Shown here one piece after another: positions 54,176 through 63,559 of a stretch of DNA of 64,000 nucleotides. The notes beneath the pieces were generated by a model. It saw nothing but the letters and a program-made list of their open reading frames with translations. It was not told the origin of the DNA and did no database searches. Numbering within the stretch: position 1 is the stretch's first letter; every line of letters begins with the position of its first letter. Source of the DNA: Naegleria lovaniensis (lineage: Eukaryota; Heterolobosea; Eutetramitea; Acrasida; Naegleriidae); assembly GCF_003324165.1 (NCBI RefSeq), contig NW_025407851.1, forward strand, positions 310,001 through 374,000, read 5' to 3'. The translations under genes and the position numbers were made by a program.

Positions 54176-57100
54176 TTACTTGGAAATCTCATCAGACCTT
54201 GCCATGGAAAGTTGTGGAAATGAAGGAGGAGTCAATACTGTCTGATTTGGGACATATTGAAAGGTGGGCATGCTAGTATTAATAGTACTATTACCCATCT
54301 GATGATTTTGTGAAGAAAGGCTTGCTGTCTCTTGTATCCACGGGTGGTGGTTGTTACTACCTGTCTGCAACATACTCAATGAGAGACTGTTGCTATCAAG
54401 CTGATGTAAAAGTGGTAATGGAGATGGAGAGGAAGAAGCTGGAGAGAATTGACCTTGAAGCTCTGTAAGAGGTGACTGATCAGCAGAGAAGGTGTCGAGA
54501 TCTCCATTCGCTGAAGATTCATGAAAAGAGTCCTTTTTCTTTCGTGCGACAATGTAAAACTCTTCAGACTCAAAAACAACCGTGTTGTCTGGTAAGCAAA
54601 CCTTACCATCCGAATTTTGAGTCAAATATTCATGGTGGATAGGGTTTGCAGTTGCAGGATTCATATTTGTATTGTAAATAACCCTCAGCTTGAAAGGTTT
54701 TCTACCGTAGTGGAATGAGCATACCTTGTACATGAGCCTCCATTCAATTTCTCGGAAATTAAGTGGAAACATGGTTCTCAAATACTTGACAATGTCGACT
54801 GCTTGTTCAGTAACTGGAGTCCAGTTCTTATCAGCTCCTTGAATCATGAGATGGAATGTAAAATTGCTCTCATTAAATTGGTTAGTGTAATTAAGAGGTA
54901 TCCTTAAGAGAATGTCATACTTGTAAGGACTCGAGCATAACTCTTTAGGAAAGCATGAAATGTAGGTTCTTTTTTTCCTGCTAGGTTTGATAAAGAGCTC
55001 CATACGCTGTGAGAGAGGATTAGAATTTGCTGAAGATGAAGGCAGAGTAACTGTAATGGGTGAATCTGTGTTGTATGATGAGCTTGGAGTCAATTTTGAT
55101 GAGCTGGTTTGCTTCCTGCCAGAAGTTGGGGGTGGACTCACTAATTGTGTTGTTGCAGCAGTTGTTGGGCTGATCTTATTTTCACCTGGTTTTTTCTTTG
55201 ATCTAGATTCAGTATTCTTGTTGCTGAGGTTAGTATTGACACTCATTGGTTTCACCTTATTATTATGTGAAGGGATCTTTAAATTTTGAGGAATATTGTC
55301 GTTAGTGGGAGGTGTAGACCATTCAAGTGGTGGATTTGGTACTTTTGGTCGTTGCTGTTGTGGTTGAATAGCCATGTTGTTGTTGTCTGATTCTGAAACA
55401 TGGGCGTACAAGTCAAAAAGAGCCGAACAGGCATGCTGTTCCAGTTCAAATTCAAGCTCCTCAACAAACTGTTTGTGATTTTTGGCAGCAGCAATTTCAA
55501 TTCCTGTGGCCATGTGAATGTTTCTTCGTGTTGTGCTTGCTCCTTTGCTAATCAGTAGCTTTGCTGTGGAAGGCTTACATGCAAAGCATGACCAATGATA
55601 TGGAGAATATTGATAATTGTCAGTAATATCGATGGACATGGAGAGGGCTTCATGCAAAAATTCAATGGCATTATTAAATCCGTACATGGCTGCAATGTGC
55701 AACAAAGAGAATCCACACCTATCTCGAAAGCTTTTAACGTATTGTGAAATACTTGCCATATTCATGTTGTTTTGATTGTGACCACTTTTTGCTCTTTTGG
55801 AGCCGCTGGGACTGACACAAGTTGAAGAACCTGCTTTTTCATCATCAGCAGAGTAGGCTCTCTTGCAACTGCGTGGAGACTCTTCTGAAAATGGAGGAGT
55901 GGTGGATCCAGGGGAGAAGACACTGCTTGTATTTGAGGATACGCTATTTGGCTCTTCTGACAATGATGTTGGAGCGATTATACTAAGTTTGAGCCCTCCT
56001 GAATTTACAGTTCCCACACAATTATTAAGCATTGTAATCTCCAATTCCTCACACAAAATTTCTTGGCCTCTATACACTGAAACATGTTGATACATGGTGT
56101 GGGAGGAAAAATCGACCAGTAAACGATCTATATAAATGCTCTTGGCAGATGCTCTTTTTCTGTCATTACCTTTTCCAAATTCAATCACAAAGTCGATATC
56201 AGACTTGTCTCTTGTTGGAGTGACAAAAAAATCTCTACTAAAATGTAACACTACAACTCGATTCTTTCTTTCGGCTGACACAATACGTAATGGTGAGAGA
56301 TCGTGAATGGTTCGGCTTGAAGGTACGCCATCAACAGATACATCAATAATGGTATTGCTATACTTGGTAATTGTTAAATAGTTGGACATTTGAACGGAAA
56401 GTTGAAGTCTGTAGGATTTAGGTTGAGTAGGCTTATTCAAAGAATTCACAACGCCCATTTCCAGCAAAAGTTGGTCAAAGGAAGCAGACAATTTTTCCTC
56501 TGCTACTGATTTGAGCTTGACATTATTCATCGTGTTTTGTTTTACGCTCAGGACATATCCAGTGTCTTCATCATCGCTCTCATCACTTTCGTGGTGGGAT
56601 ACGAGATCTACTCTAAATCTTAATTTGCTCTCTATGGCATCCATCTCTAAGATGAATTGCTCCCATGACATGGAGCTAAATATCTTCTCGTTCACGCTTA
56701 ATGAGTTAATGTCCAAGAATTCCTCAAAAGAGCTTGTATCTTGGAAACAGCTGCCGCTGCTCAATCTGTACAGCAAAAAGAAGATACAAATTTTGAGCCG
56801 TAATAATCTAAGATTAGCCTTAAAATCAATAGAGAAATATCTAGGCACGTTGTTCTCCTCATACAATCTCTCTCTTACAATATCAACCTCAGATTCTTCA
56901 GTCAACATCCCGTATAAGCAATGCAGCATTTGGGGCAATCCTTCTAAACGTTTTCCAACAATGAAATAGTCGTTCACTAGTTTGTTCCACTCATCTTGTA
57001 GTCTGTTCTTAGCTTCTGTATTTTTGGAAGTTTTCTCATCGAATGCCAAAATGCATTCCATAATACGATGAGCTACAAGTTTCATGAGGCCTTCATAAAT

Positions 57101-58312
57101 CATGGGATTGCTAGGTAGTGTGAAGGAATTGGTTAGCTTTTCTGGAGAATTTAGAGAGGTAGGAGTTGAGTTCATGGGAGAAGGGCTGTTGGTTGTAAAT
57201 TGCTGTTGGTTGACACTTCTAATAGTATTCGAGGTGGCACTACTATGAGGGAAATGTTGGTGTGATGGCATTGAAATGTTGGATACATTCTTGAGAGTAG
57301 CTACAGATGGAGGAGAAGATGCAAAAGCATTTCTTTGTTGGTGCTTTGTACTATTTGATGGTTGTTGACTTTCTGTCGTTTGTTGTGATTGCACCAATAG
57401 GTTCAATATTGGGCTCGTATGAAGAGAATTAGGAGTTGGGGTTGGAGGACTTGCGAATTTTAGTTGTGAGTTGCCATTGTTTTCATTGTGAATGGATGAT
57501 GCAATAATATTGTTTGTTGTTGGCACTAGATGTTGTTTATGGAGAGGAGACATGTGTTCTGAAGTGACGCTGCTACTGCCATGAATGTTGGATGGATGTG
57601 CATTTAAGGAATGGCTGAAAAGAAGTCCGAATTGTTGAAGAGAGGGAAGACCGTCGTTGGAATTTTGTAAATGCTGTTGTGAAGCATGCTGATAGGTATG
57701 CTCTGACAATGAGTGGTGTTGTTGTTGCTGAGCCATGAATGTGTTGCCCACCATAGATGGTAATTGGGTATGGCCCATGATACTCGGGTTCTTGTTGGCA
57801 TGAGTATTAATAACTGTCGTCGCTTGTGATTGAGTCATACCTCCCAATACGGGCTTGTTGTTATTAAGGAGAGAAGGAGCTGAGGAATGAAAATTTGGAG
57901 AGGGTGTTTTGCCTAGAGAATTGAGAGGAAAAGCCTCCATTTCTTGTGGAGGTTGTTGGAATTGTTGAGTCAGATTTGAGCTGTTGTTGGGATTAATGAA
58001 TGTACCTTCAATATTGGGAGATGGAATACTACTGATATGTTGATTGTTGTTTGAATTGTTATGATTGAAATGTGGAGGAATGGTTGAGTCTGTTTCCATC
58101 ATGGTAGAGTGGTAAGTATTATTATTGTTAATGTTGTTACTGATGTCCTTGTTGAGCATGATACCGAGTTTATCCGAGCTTGAATTTAAACTCATCATTT
58201 CTGAAAGACTGTTGTTATTGTTGTTATTCATGGCCGTACTCGTTGTTGTTGTTGGTATTATATTTCCAGAGGTATTGTTACTATTATTCATCATCATGGT
58301 AATCATCCACAA
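54176..58312 (-). CDS. Large Asn/Gln-rich protein with ankyrin repeats and uncharacterised beta-rich domains
   Basis: Intron-free ORF, up to 1378 aa; the true start may be one of the Met codons at the very N-terminus (MMMNNSNN). Residues 1-400 are Asn/Ser/Gln/His low complexity. A helical domain at about 410-570 (LMKLVAHRIMECILAFDEK, RLRLLRLKICIFFLLYRLSS-like) is followed at about 630-770 by a beta-rich unit (YRLQLSVQMSNYLTITKYS, RKNRVVVLHFSRDFFVTP). Two to three ankyrin repeats occur at about 862-960 (GFSLLHIAAMYGFNNAIEFL, SPYHWSCFACKPSTAKLLIS). A second beta-rich unit lies near 1110-1220 (FNESNFTFHLMIQGADKNWT). Beta-sandwich plus ankyrin and low complexity is reminiscent of transcription regulators such as Rel or CAMTA types, but no DNA-contacting motif could be confirmed. 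Confidence 0.6.
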   Translation of the reverse strand: MWMITMMMNNSNNTSGNIIPTTTTSTAMNNNNNNSLSEMMSLNSSSDKLGIMLNKDISNNINNNNTYHSTMMETDSTIPPHFNHNNSNNNQHISSIPSPNIEGTFINPNNSSNLTQQFQQPPQEMEAFPLNSLGKTPSPNFHSSAPSLLNNNKPVLGGMTQSQATTVINTHANKNPSIMGHTQLPSMVGNTFMAQQQQHHSLSEHTYQHASQQHLQNSNDGLPSLQQFGLLFSHSLNAHPSNIHGSSSVTSEHMSPLHKQHLVPTTNNIIASSIHNENNGNSQLKFASPPTPTPNSLHTSPILNLLVQSQQTTESQQPSNSTKHQQRNAFASSPPSVATLKNVSNISMPSHQHFPHSSATSNTIRSVNQQQFTTNSPSPMNSTPTSLNSPEKLTNSFTLPSNPMIYEGLMKLVAHRIMECILAFDEKTSKNTEAKNRLQDEWNKLVNDYFIVGKRLEGLPQMLHCLYGMLTEESEVDIVRERLYEENNVPRYFSIDFKANLRLLRLKICIFFLLYRLSSGSCFQDTSSFEEFLDINSLSVNEKIFSSMSWEQFILEMDAIESKLRFRVDLVSHHESDESDDEDTGYVLSVKQNTMNNVKLKSVAEEKLSASFDQLLLEMGVVNSLNKPTQPKSYRLQLSVQMSNYLTITKYSNTIIDVSVDGVPSSRTIHDLSPLRIVSAERKNRVVVLHFSRDFFVTPTRDKSDIDFVIEFGKGNDRKRASAKSIYIDRLLVDFSSHTMYQHVSVYRGQEILCEELEITMLNNCVGTVNSGGLKLSIIAPTSLSEEPNSVSSNTSSVFSPGSTTPPFSEESPRSCKRAYSADDEKAGSSTCVSPSGSKRAKSGHNQNNMNMASISQYVKSFRDRCGFSLLHIAAMYGFNNAIEFLHEALSMSIDITDNYQYSPYHWSCFACKPSTAKLLISKGASTTRRNIHMATGIEIAAAKNHKQFVEELEFELEQHACSALFDLYAHVSESDNNNMAIQPQQQRPKVPNPPLEWSTPPTNDNIPQNLKIPSHNNKVKPMSVNTNLSNKNTESRSKKKPGENKISPTTAATTQLVSPPPTSGRKQTSSSKLTPSSSYNTDSPITVTLPSSSANSNPLSQRMELFIKPSRKKRTYISCFPKELCSSPYKYDILLRIPLNYTNQFNESNFTFHLMIQGADKNWTPVTEQAVDIVKYLRTMFPLNFREIEWRLMYKVCSFHYGRKPFKLRVIYNTNMNPATANPIHHEYLTQNSDGKVCLPDNTVVFESEEFYIVARKKKDSFHESSANGDLDTFSADQSPLTELQGQFSPASSSPSPLPLLHQLDSNSLSLSMLQTGSNNHHPWIQETASLSSQNHQMGNSTINTSMPTFQYVPNQTVLTPPSFPQLSMARSDEISK

Positions 58313-58564
58313 TCCTATTCAAAACTCATCCGATACGAATCACACACAAAAGTCTCTCACCAAAAAACGAACTTCAAATATCTATCACACACGCTCTGGT
58401 GATGAAGAGAAAAGGGATGAATATCTCCGAAAAAACCTCCAAATATTTTTTTTAAAACAAGGCTTTAAAAATATCATTCAACAAATTTCCTTCACTTTCT
58501 TACAAGCGAAAGCCAACAATCACACCGAAGAAGAATTGAAAGAACAACCCTCTCGAGTACCAGG

Positions 58565-59191
58565 ATGAGACAAGCTAAAAGTAGGATAATTGGTATGGGT
58601 ATAGATTTAACATCTATATCAAGAATGCATAAATTGTTGATGAAACATGGAGAAACGTTTGTGAAAAGAATTTATCATCCGATGGAAATCGAGCAATGTC
58701 CTTTCAGTTTTGAGAGTGCATTTCATCATCAAATTAATGATAACATTCATACAAACGATACCAATTCGTTGCATGACGATGAATTACATAATTTTGTATC
58801 AGATCATACCACTCAAGAATTCAATCAAAATTTATCATCTCAACAGCAATACAAAGTCATGCAAATGAAAATTGCACAATACTATGCATCGAGATGGGCT
58901 GCAAAGGAGGCTACCATAAAAGCATTAGGGGTGAGTGGAATTGGTAGCAAGCAAATGTATGTTCACAAACAACAAAAACCAACCCAAACAGATATTGCTT
59001 CCAAAATTCCAAATAACTACAGGACTCGATTATTCCCTCCTCTTCTCAAGCTGGAAGGTGAAGAAATTTCAAAAATATTGAAAGAAATTCTGGATGAAAG
59101 AAATGCTAGTGATTATGTTACTCATCTTTCCCTCTCTCATGAAGGTGACATGGCAATTGCTAACGTAATTATAGAGGCTATCTATGAGTAG
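58565..59191 (+). CDS. AcpS-type holo-[acyl-carrier-protein] synthase (4'-phosphopantetheinyl transferase)
   Basis: 208 aa, single exon; ATG at 58565 is the first in frame after a stop about 100 bp upstream. Diagnostic motifs: GMGIDLTSISRM (metal-binding Asp), FVKRIYHPMEIEQC, YASRWAAKEATIKALG (catalytic Glu and Lys), and the C-terminal HLSLSHEGDMAIANVIIEA. These define the small AcpS subgroup, which moves 4'-phosphopantetheine from CoA to a Ser of acyl carrier protein. In a mitochondriate protist it probably activates mitochondrial ACP for type II fatty-acid and lipoate synthesis. Compared with bacterial AcpS (about 120-130 aa) there are two extra insertions, of about 50 residues before YASRW and about 45 between ALG and the C-terminal strand. 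No clear transit peptide is seen. Confidence 0.9.
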   Translation: MRQAKSRIIGMGIDLTSISRMHKLLMKHGETFVKRIYHPMEIEQCPFSFESAFHHQINDNIHTNDTNSLHDDELHNFVSDHTTQEFNQNLSSQQQYKVMQMKIAQYYASRWAAKEATIKALGVSGIGSKQMYVHKQQKPTQTDIASKIPNNYRTRLFPPLLKLEGEEISKILKEILDERNASDYVTHLSLSHEGDMAIANVIIEAIYE

Positions 59192-59435
59192 CTACTCGTG
59201 GAATTACTTGTAACGTTAAATAATATTATTGGATAATTGATCAAGAGACGTTCGTTCTCTAACATGGTTTTCTAACAGCAATTTCACAGGTAGCAACTGT
59301 TTGAGAACCGTCTTACGAAAATTCAAGAAATCTAGATTACTTTTAGGGAATTTTAGATGATAACTGAAATGATTTGCTTACATGCTGACAAATGAGAGTC
59401 TGGCCCTTGGGCTAACCATTGATATTTCTGTGATG

Positions 59436-61247
59436 TTACTTTTCACTATCCCTCTCTTCTTCTTCCTCATATTCCAACTTGGCATGTTCCAATCGTGTTT
59501 GTACAGTTGTGAACAGAAAAAGCCACCATTCTTCAATGGGAATTTCATTGGAAAGCATGTAAGAGTAAATCTCTTCACTATCAATATCACACCATATTTT
59601 GTACCATACTGTATTTTGATATCGAGGTTCCTTAGATAACAGAATTTTTACAGAAAGTAGTGTCAACCTAAAATAATCTTCAAGCAATGAACTGGAGGAC
59701 TCATATGAGCGATCGTGCGAAGAATTCATAGCATGTGCTCTCTTTTCATATTTCACTACCTGCTCCTTGAGTATTTGAAGATTATGGTCAAATTTATCAG
59801 CTAATAACTTGGTCCATTCGTCCATAATTTTTGAATCCACACTCTCACTTTGGTTTGATCGATCTGAGGAGGGTCTTTCAAATTCTCTTGGTGTTGACAG
59901 CCTAGGGGTTCTCGGTGATGACAGCGTAGATTGTATCCTCAATAATTGAAGATCGTCCCGTGTATGATCTAGAATTCGTTGTAGCTCTTCAATTTGTGCC
60001 CTTAATCTTTGGTTTTCCTTTTCAAGAAAAACACTTTGCTCTTCTCCTTCAAATATTTCAGTAGACATAAGACCGATATGGTCTGAGAGGGCATCCACAG
60101 AGGGCCAATCGGTATTTTCATTCTCATCTTCATGCGTAGATATGACATCCTCTGAAGACGAATTGTGAATTGTTTCATTTTCTGTAGTATGATTCGTATC
60201 ATCAAGGCGAAAAGATATCGAGTCCTTTTTCGATGATTTAACAGCCTCCAATTTTTCACAAGATTCAAAGTATAGCTGCTCCATTTGCTCAAACTTGTGA
60301 AGCAGTGCTTTTTCATTTGCTCGTGCATTTTCCAACTGAATTTCCAACAATTTGTTTTGTTGCAGACTTTCTTTTAGAGATTTTTCACTTCTTTCCAACT
60401 TGACACTCAGCTCATCAACTTTGTCACACACGCTATGATAATTATTTTTGAGCTCTGCTGTTGTGATCCATCCTTTTTCTTTAGGCTTAGCATTGTTATT
60501 CGAGTATGGAGGCTTGATACCCGAGTCTTCTTCGGTGATTGAGCTCTCAGCTGATGTATTACCCGACGAATTTTCTTCCTCATCAGAAACATACTCCTTA
60601 TCTCCAATAATGGAGGCTTGCAGCGAAGAAGCTCTGATTTTTATAGCCTCATATTTTTCTGAAAGAGAGCTGAGCTGACCGTGATACCGATCTCTTTGAT
60701 ATTTGAGTTTGTTACTTTTAGATTCTAAGGCAGAAACTTTTTCTTTAAAGGCTGCTAGTTCATCATGTAAAAATTGGTTCTCCTTCTCCAATATTTGATT
60801 CTGCAATTCTCTGCCTGACAAGCTTGTTTTTAGTCGTTTTACTTCTTCCGTGAGTTGAAGTGACATGGTAATAACTTTTTTAATTTCTCTATCATCAAAC
60901 AGCTGACTATCATTTGGTTTTTGAGGAGTATGACTTAGCGAAGAGGGTGACGATTCGTTTGAGGCTGTTGAATTGTTGAGAGAATGATTTTTCCAAACAA
61001 ATGAAAAAGCTCTCCTTGGAGAAGGTCTTTCTCGGACGTTCCTTTCTCCTCCTGTTCTAGAAATTTCTTTTGGTGTACTCGGAGATGTGAGCGTGATTGA
61101 CGCTGAATGGATTTCGGGGATTTGCAACGAAACACTTGTATTCAACAATGGAAGGAAGGGTTTGGCATCTTTTCTGATATTAAAACCATTATCATTATTA
61201 TTCTCTTCATGATCAATTGAAGAAGTAAGAGAGATTGGAGATTCCAT
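59436..61247 (-). CDS. Coiled-coil protein of unknown function
   Basis: Intron-free ORF, 603 aa. Residues 1-120 are Ser/Pro-rich with SP/TP sites. Three long coiled-coil stretches follow: about 122-215 (VITMSLQLTEEVKRLKTSL, LEKENQFLHDELAAFKEKV), about 265-345 (LKNNYHSVCDKVDELSVKLE) and about 410-440 (LEKENQRLRAQIEELQRILD), separated by acidic Ser-rich linkers. The C-terminal 100 residues look folded, with a Trp-rich segment (NTVWYKIWCDIDSEEI, IEEWWLFLFTTVQTRLE) before an acidic tail. This layout suits a cytoskeletal, centrosomal or trafficking adaptor, but I do not recognise the family. It is divergent from the STI1 gene. Confidence 0.65.
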   Translation of the reverse strand: MESPISLTSSIDHEENNNDNGFNIRKDAKPFLPLLNTSVSLQIPEIHSASITLTSPSTPKEISRTGGERNVRERPSPRRAFSFVWKNHSLNNSTASNESSPSSLSHTPQKPNDSQLFDDREIKKVITMSLQLTEEVKRLKTSLSGRELQNQILEKENQFLHDELAAFKEKVSALESKSNKLKYQRDRYHGQLSSLSEKYEAIKIRASSLQASIIGDKEYVSDEEENSSGNTSAESSITEEDSGIKPPYSNNNAKPKEKGWITTAELKNNYHSVCDKVDELSVKLERSEKSLKESLQQNKLLEIQLENARANEKALLHKFEQMEQLYFESCEKLEAVKSSKKDSISFRLDDTNHTTENETIHNSSSEDVISTHEDENENTDWPSVDALSDHIGLMSTEIFEGEEQSVFLEKENQRLRAQIEELQRILDHTRDDLQLLRIQSTLSSPRTPRLSTPREFERPSSDRSNQSESVDSKIMDEWTKLLADKFDHNLQILKEQVVKYEKRAHAMNSSHDRSYESSSSLLEDYFRLTLLSVKILLSKEPRYQNTVWYKIWCDIDSEEIYSYMLSNEIPIEEWWLFLFTTVQTRLEHAKLEYEEEEERDSEK

Positions 61248-61694
61248 TTGTGTTATAAAATAGATATTGAACGTTATAATAATAAGTTGATGACAATATT
61301 ACTAAGGCTCCGAAGCATGAAAAATCTATACCCTGCAGCTGCTCTCTGCCATCCACAATAACAATATCCAAGCTATCAATGACCGTATGAACACAGCAAC
61401 ACTCTTGATGGCTTTTCAGAGAAAGAAGCAACGCTTTTAATAATCAAAGTGGTTAATGGCTGTGTTTGTTTCAATTTTTTATCTCTAACACTTAAAAAGT
61501 CCTATACCTTATCAAAGGAGAGAGTGTTCATGAGATAGGAAACGTGCAATGAATTACATGACGTTCCATATGTTGTCTTTTTCATTACCAACCTTTTCAT
61601 TTGATTTACTCTTCAATTCGGAAGATGATTCCGAAAAACTGAAAACACATTCCGATCGGCCTTCCAGGAATTCAACAAGAGAAAAAAATTCACC
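61248..61694. other. Divergent promoter region between coiled-coil gene and STI1
   Basis: About 450 bp shared by two divergently transcribed genes. It has only short ORFs. The 80 bp before the STI1 ATG contain clustered TTC/GAA triplets, described separately. No RNA gene was seen. Confidence 0.45.
61617..61635 (+). promoter_or_regulatory. Inverted repeat resembling a heat-shock element upstream of STI1
   Basis: TTCGGAA-gatga-TTCCGAA is a perfect 7-bp inverted repeat with a 5-bp spacer, 60 bp before the STI1 start. Its TTC/GAA triplets, and another cluster (TTCCAGGAATTC) about 35 bp downstream, recall heat-shock elements, though spacing deviates from strict nGAAnnTTCn. STI1 is heat-induced in other eukaryotes, so the placement is suggestive only. 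Confidence 0.3.
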
Positions 61695-63419
61695 ATGAGT
61701 TCTGCTGAGGATTTCAAAAATCAAGGAAATCAAGCATTGAAGGAAGGCAAAGATGAAGAAGCTGTGAAACTCTACACGAAAGGTCTTGAGATCGATCCTA
61801 ATCATCATGTTTTGCTTTCAAATCGTGCTGCAGTCTTTTTAAAGTTGAGTAAATTCCCAGAAGCTTTGCAAGATGCTACCAAATGTGTCGAGGTACAACC
61901 ATCATTCTCCAAAGGCTTCTTGAGAAAGGGACAAGCACTCTATGGTCTCGGAAGACTCGAGGAAGCATTTCAAGAATTAACGAATGGACTCAAACTTGAA
62001 CCCAACAATGAGCAAATTAAGAATTTAATGAAGGAAGTGGAGACTGCCTTGATCAACTCTGGCTTTTCATCATCGGATCAAGATAACATGTCAACAGATC
62101 AAGAAGGTCCTATGGGAGCAGATGCAGCATTACCTCTCTTGAAAGTATTCAACGATCCAAATTTATTTGGTAAAATTGAAAATCATCCAGAACTCGCCAA
62201 ATATTTACTCGAGAAGGATTATGTGGATGCTCTCAAAGACCTCCAAAGTAATCCACAAAGCTTACAGAAATATATTGCCGATCAAAGAATTATGCAAACC
62301 ATGATTTTCTTGATGCAAGTGAATCCCGAAATGGAGGAACGTATGAGAGCTGAGAGAGGAAAGAGAGAAGAAGAAGAACGACAAAGACGAAAGGAAGAGG
62401 AACGTAAAAAACAAGAAGAAGAAAAGAAGCGTTTGGAGGAATTAAATCAACAACCAGCCATGATTGAGAAGAATCTCGGAAATGAATATTACAAAAAGAA
62501 GGAATTTGACAAGGCTCTGGAACATTATGAGAAAGCCATTCAATTGGATCCAACCAATATGGTTCTCTATTTGAATAAGGCTGCTGTGTATATGGAACAA
62601 GGAGATTTTTCGAAATGTATCAAGCAATGTGAAGAGGCTATTGAAGTTGGAAAGACCAATCATGCCGATTTTAAAGAGCTTGCCAAAGGCTATGCTCGAA
62701 TTGGTAATGCATATTTTAGACAACAAAACTATACACAAGCTCTTCACTACTATACAGAGTCAATTACAGAGCATAGAAACCCAGAAGTTGTCAAGAAGAA
62801 GCAAGAAACTGAAAAGCTTATTAAAAAATTAGAAGAAGAGGCCTACATTAGCCCAGAGATTGCTGCTGAGCACAAGAATAAGGGTAATAACTATTTCAAG
62901 GAAAAGAAATTTCCAGAAGCCATGAAGGAATACAATGAAGCCATCAAGCGAAATCCTAAAGATCCAACACTCTACAGTAACAGAGCTGCATGCTATATCA
63001 AATTAGCAGAGTTTGCCTATGCATTGAAAGATGCTGAGAAGGCAATTGAGATGGATCCAAATTTTGTAAAGGCCTACATTAGAAAAGCACAATGTCACAT
63101 GGCCTGTAAGGAATATCATAAGGCCCTCACAACCTATGATCAAGCAAGCAAGATTGACCCAGAAAATGAGGAGGTGAAGAATGGTATGAGTGCTGTCATG
63201 AATGCCATTCAAAATAGTGCTGGTGAGAGAGATGAACAACGAATTCAAAATGCCATGAAGGATCCAGAAATTGCTGGTATTCTTCAAGATCCAGTCATGC
63301 AACAAGTGTTGAGAGATTTCCAAACTGACCCAATGGCTGCACAAAGGCACTTGAGAAATCCTGACATTTACGGCAAAATTCAAAAGTTAATTGCCAGTGG
63401 TATCATTCAAACCAAATAA
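61695..63419 (+). CDS. STI1: STI1/HOP co-chaperone (Hsp70-Hsp90 organising protein)
   Basis: Intron-free ORF, 574 aa, with the complete HOP layout. TPR1 is at about residues 4-110 (FKNQGNQALKEGKDEEAVKL, VLLSNRAAVFLKLSKFPEAL); DP1 at about 150-215 (FNDPNLFGKIENHPELAKYL); a charged linker follows. TPR2A is at about 258-375 (GNEYYKKKEFDKALEHYEKA), TPR2B at about 390-500 (KNKGNNYFKEKKFPEAMKEY, SNRAACYIKLAEFAYALKDA) and DP2 at about 515-574 (NAMKDPEIAGILQDPVMQQV, RHLRNPDIYGKIQKLIA). TPR1 and TPR2B bind the EEVD tail of Hsp70 and TPR2A that of Hsp90, so the protein bridges both for client transfer in the cytosol. It is slightly longer than human STIP1 (543 aa). The intron-free structure and compact promoter fit a highly expressed gene. 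Confidence 0.96.
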   Translation: MSSAEDFKNQGNQALKEGKDEEAVKLYTKGLEIDPNHHVLLSNRAAVFLKLSKFPEALQDATKCVEVQPSFSKGFLRKGQALYGLGRLEEAFQELTNGLKLEPNNEQIKNLMKEVETALINSGFSSSDQDNMSTDQEGPMGADAALPLLKVFNDPNLFGKIENHPELAKYLLEKDYVDALKDLQSNPQSLQKYIADQRIMQTMIFLMQVNPEMEERMRAERGKREEEERQRRKEEERKKQEEEKKRLEELNQQPAMIEKNLGNEYYKKKEFDKALEHYEKAIQLDPTNMVLYLNKAAVYMEQGDFSKCIKQCEEAIEVGKTNHADFKELAKGYARIGNAYFRQQNYTQALHYYTESITEHRNPEVVKKKQETEKLIKKLEEEAYISPEIAAEHKNKGNNYFKEKKFPEAMKEYNEAIKRNPKDPTLYSNRAACYIKLAEFAYALKDAEKAIEMDPNFVKAYIRKAQCHMACKEYHKALTTYDQASKIDPENEEVKNGMSAVMNAIQNSAGERDEQRIQNAMKDPEIAGILQDPVMQQVLRDFQTDPMAAQRHLRNPDIYGKIQKLIASGIIQTK

Positions 63420-63559
63420 AGTGACCAATTTAAATTATTATTTTACATCAATAACCATTGGGAGACCAAAGAGGGTGTACCTTAATTCATGTCATGAGCC
63501 TTTCACATTACAATCCATCTTTGCAACTTCCAAACATATTATAATGAACCAAATTTCTC

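Noticed and set aside
58125-58568. 147-codon plus-strand ORF ending at the AcpS start
   Set aside because: Its hydrophobic half is antisense to the Asn-rich N-terminus of the ankyrin gene; it is out of frame with AcpS and no splice site joins them.
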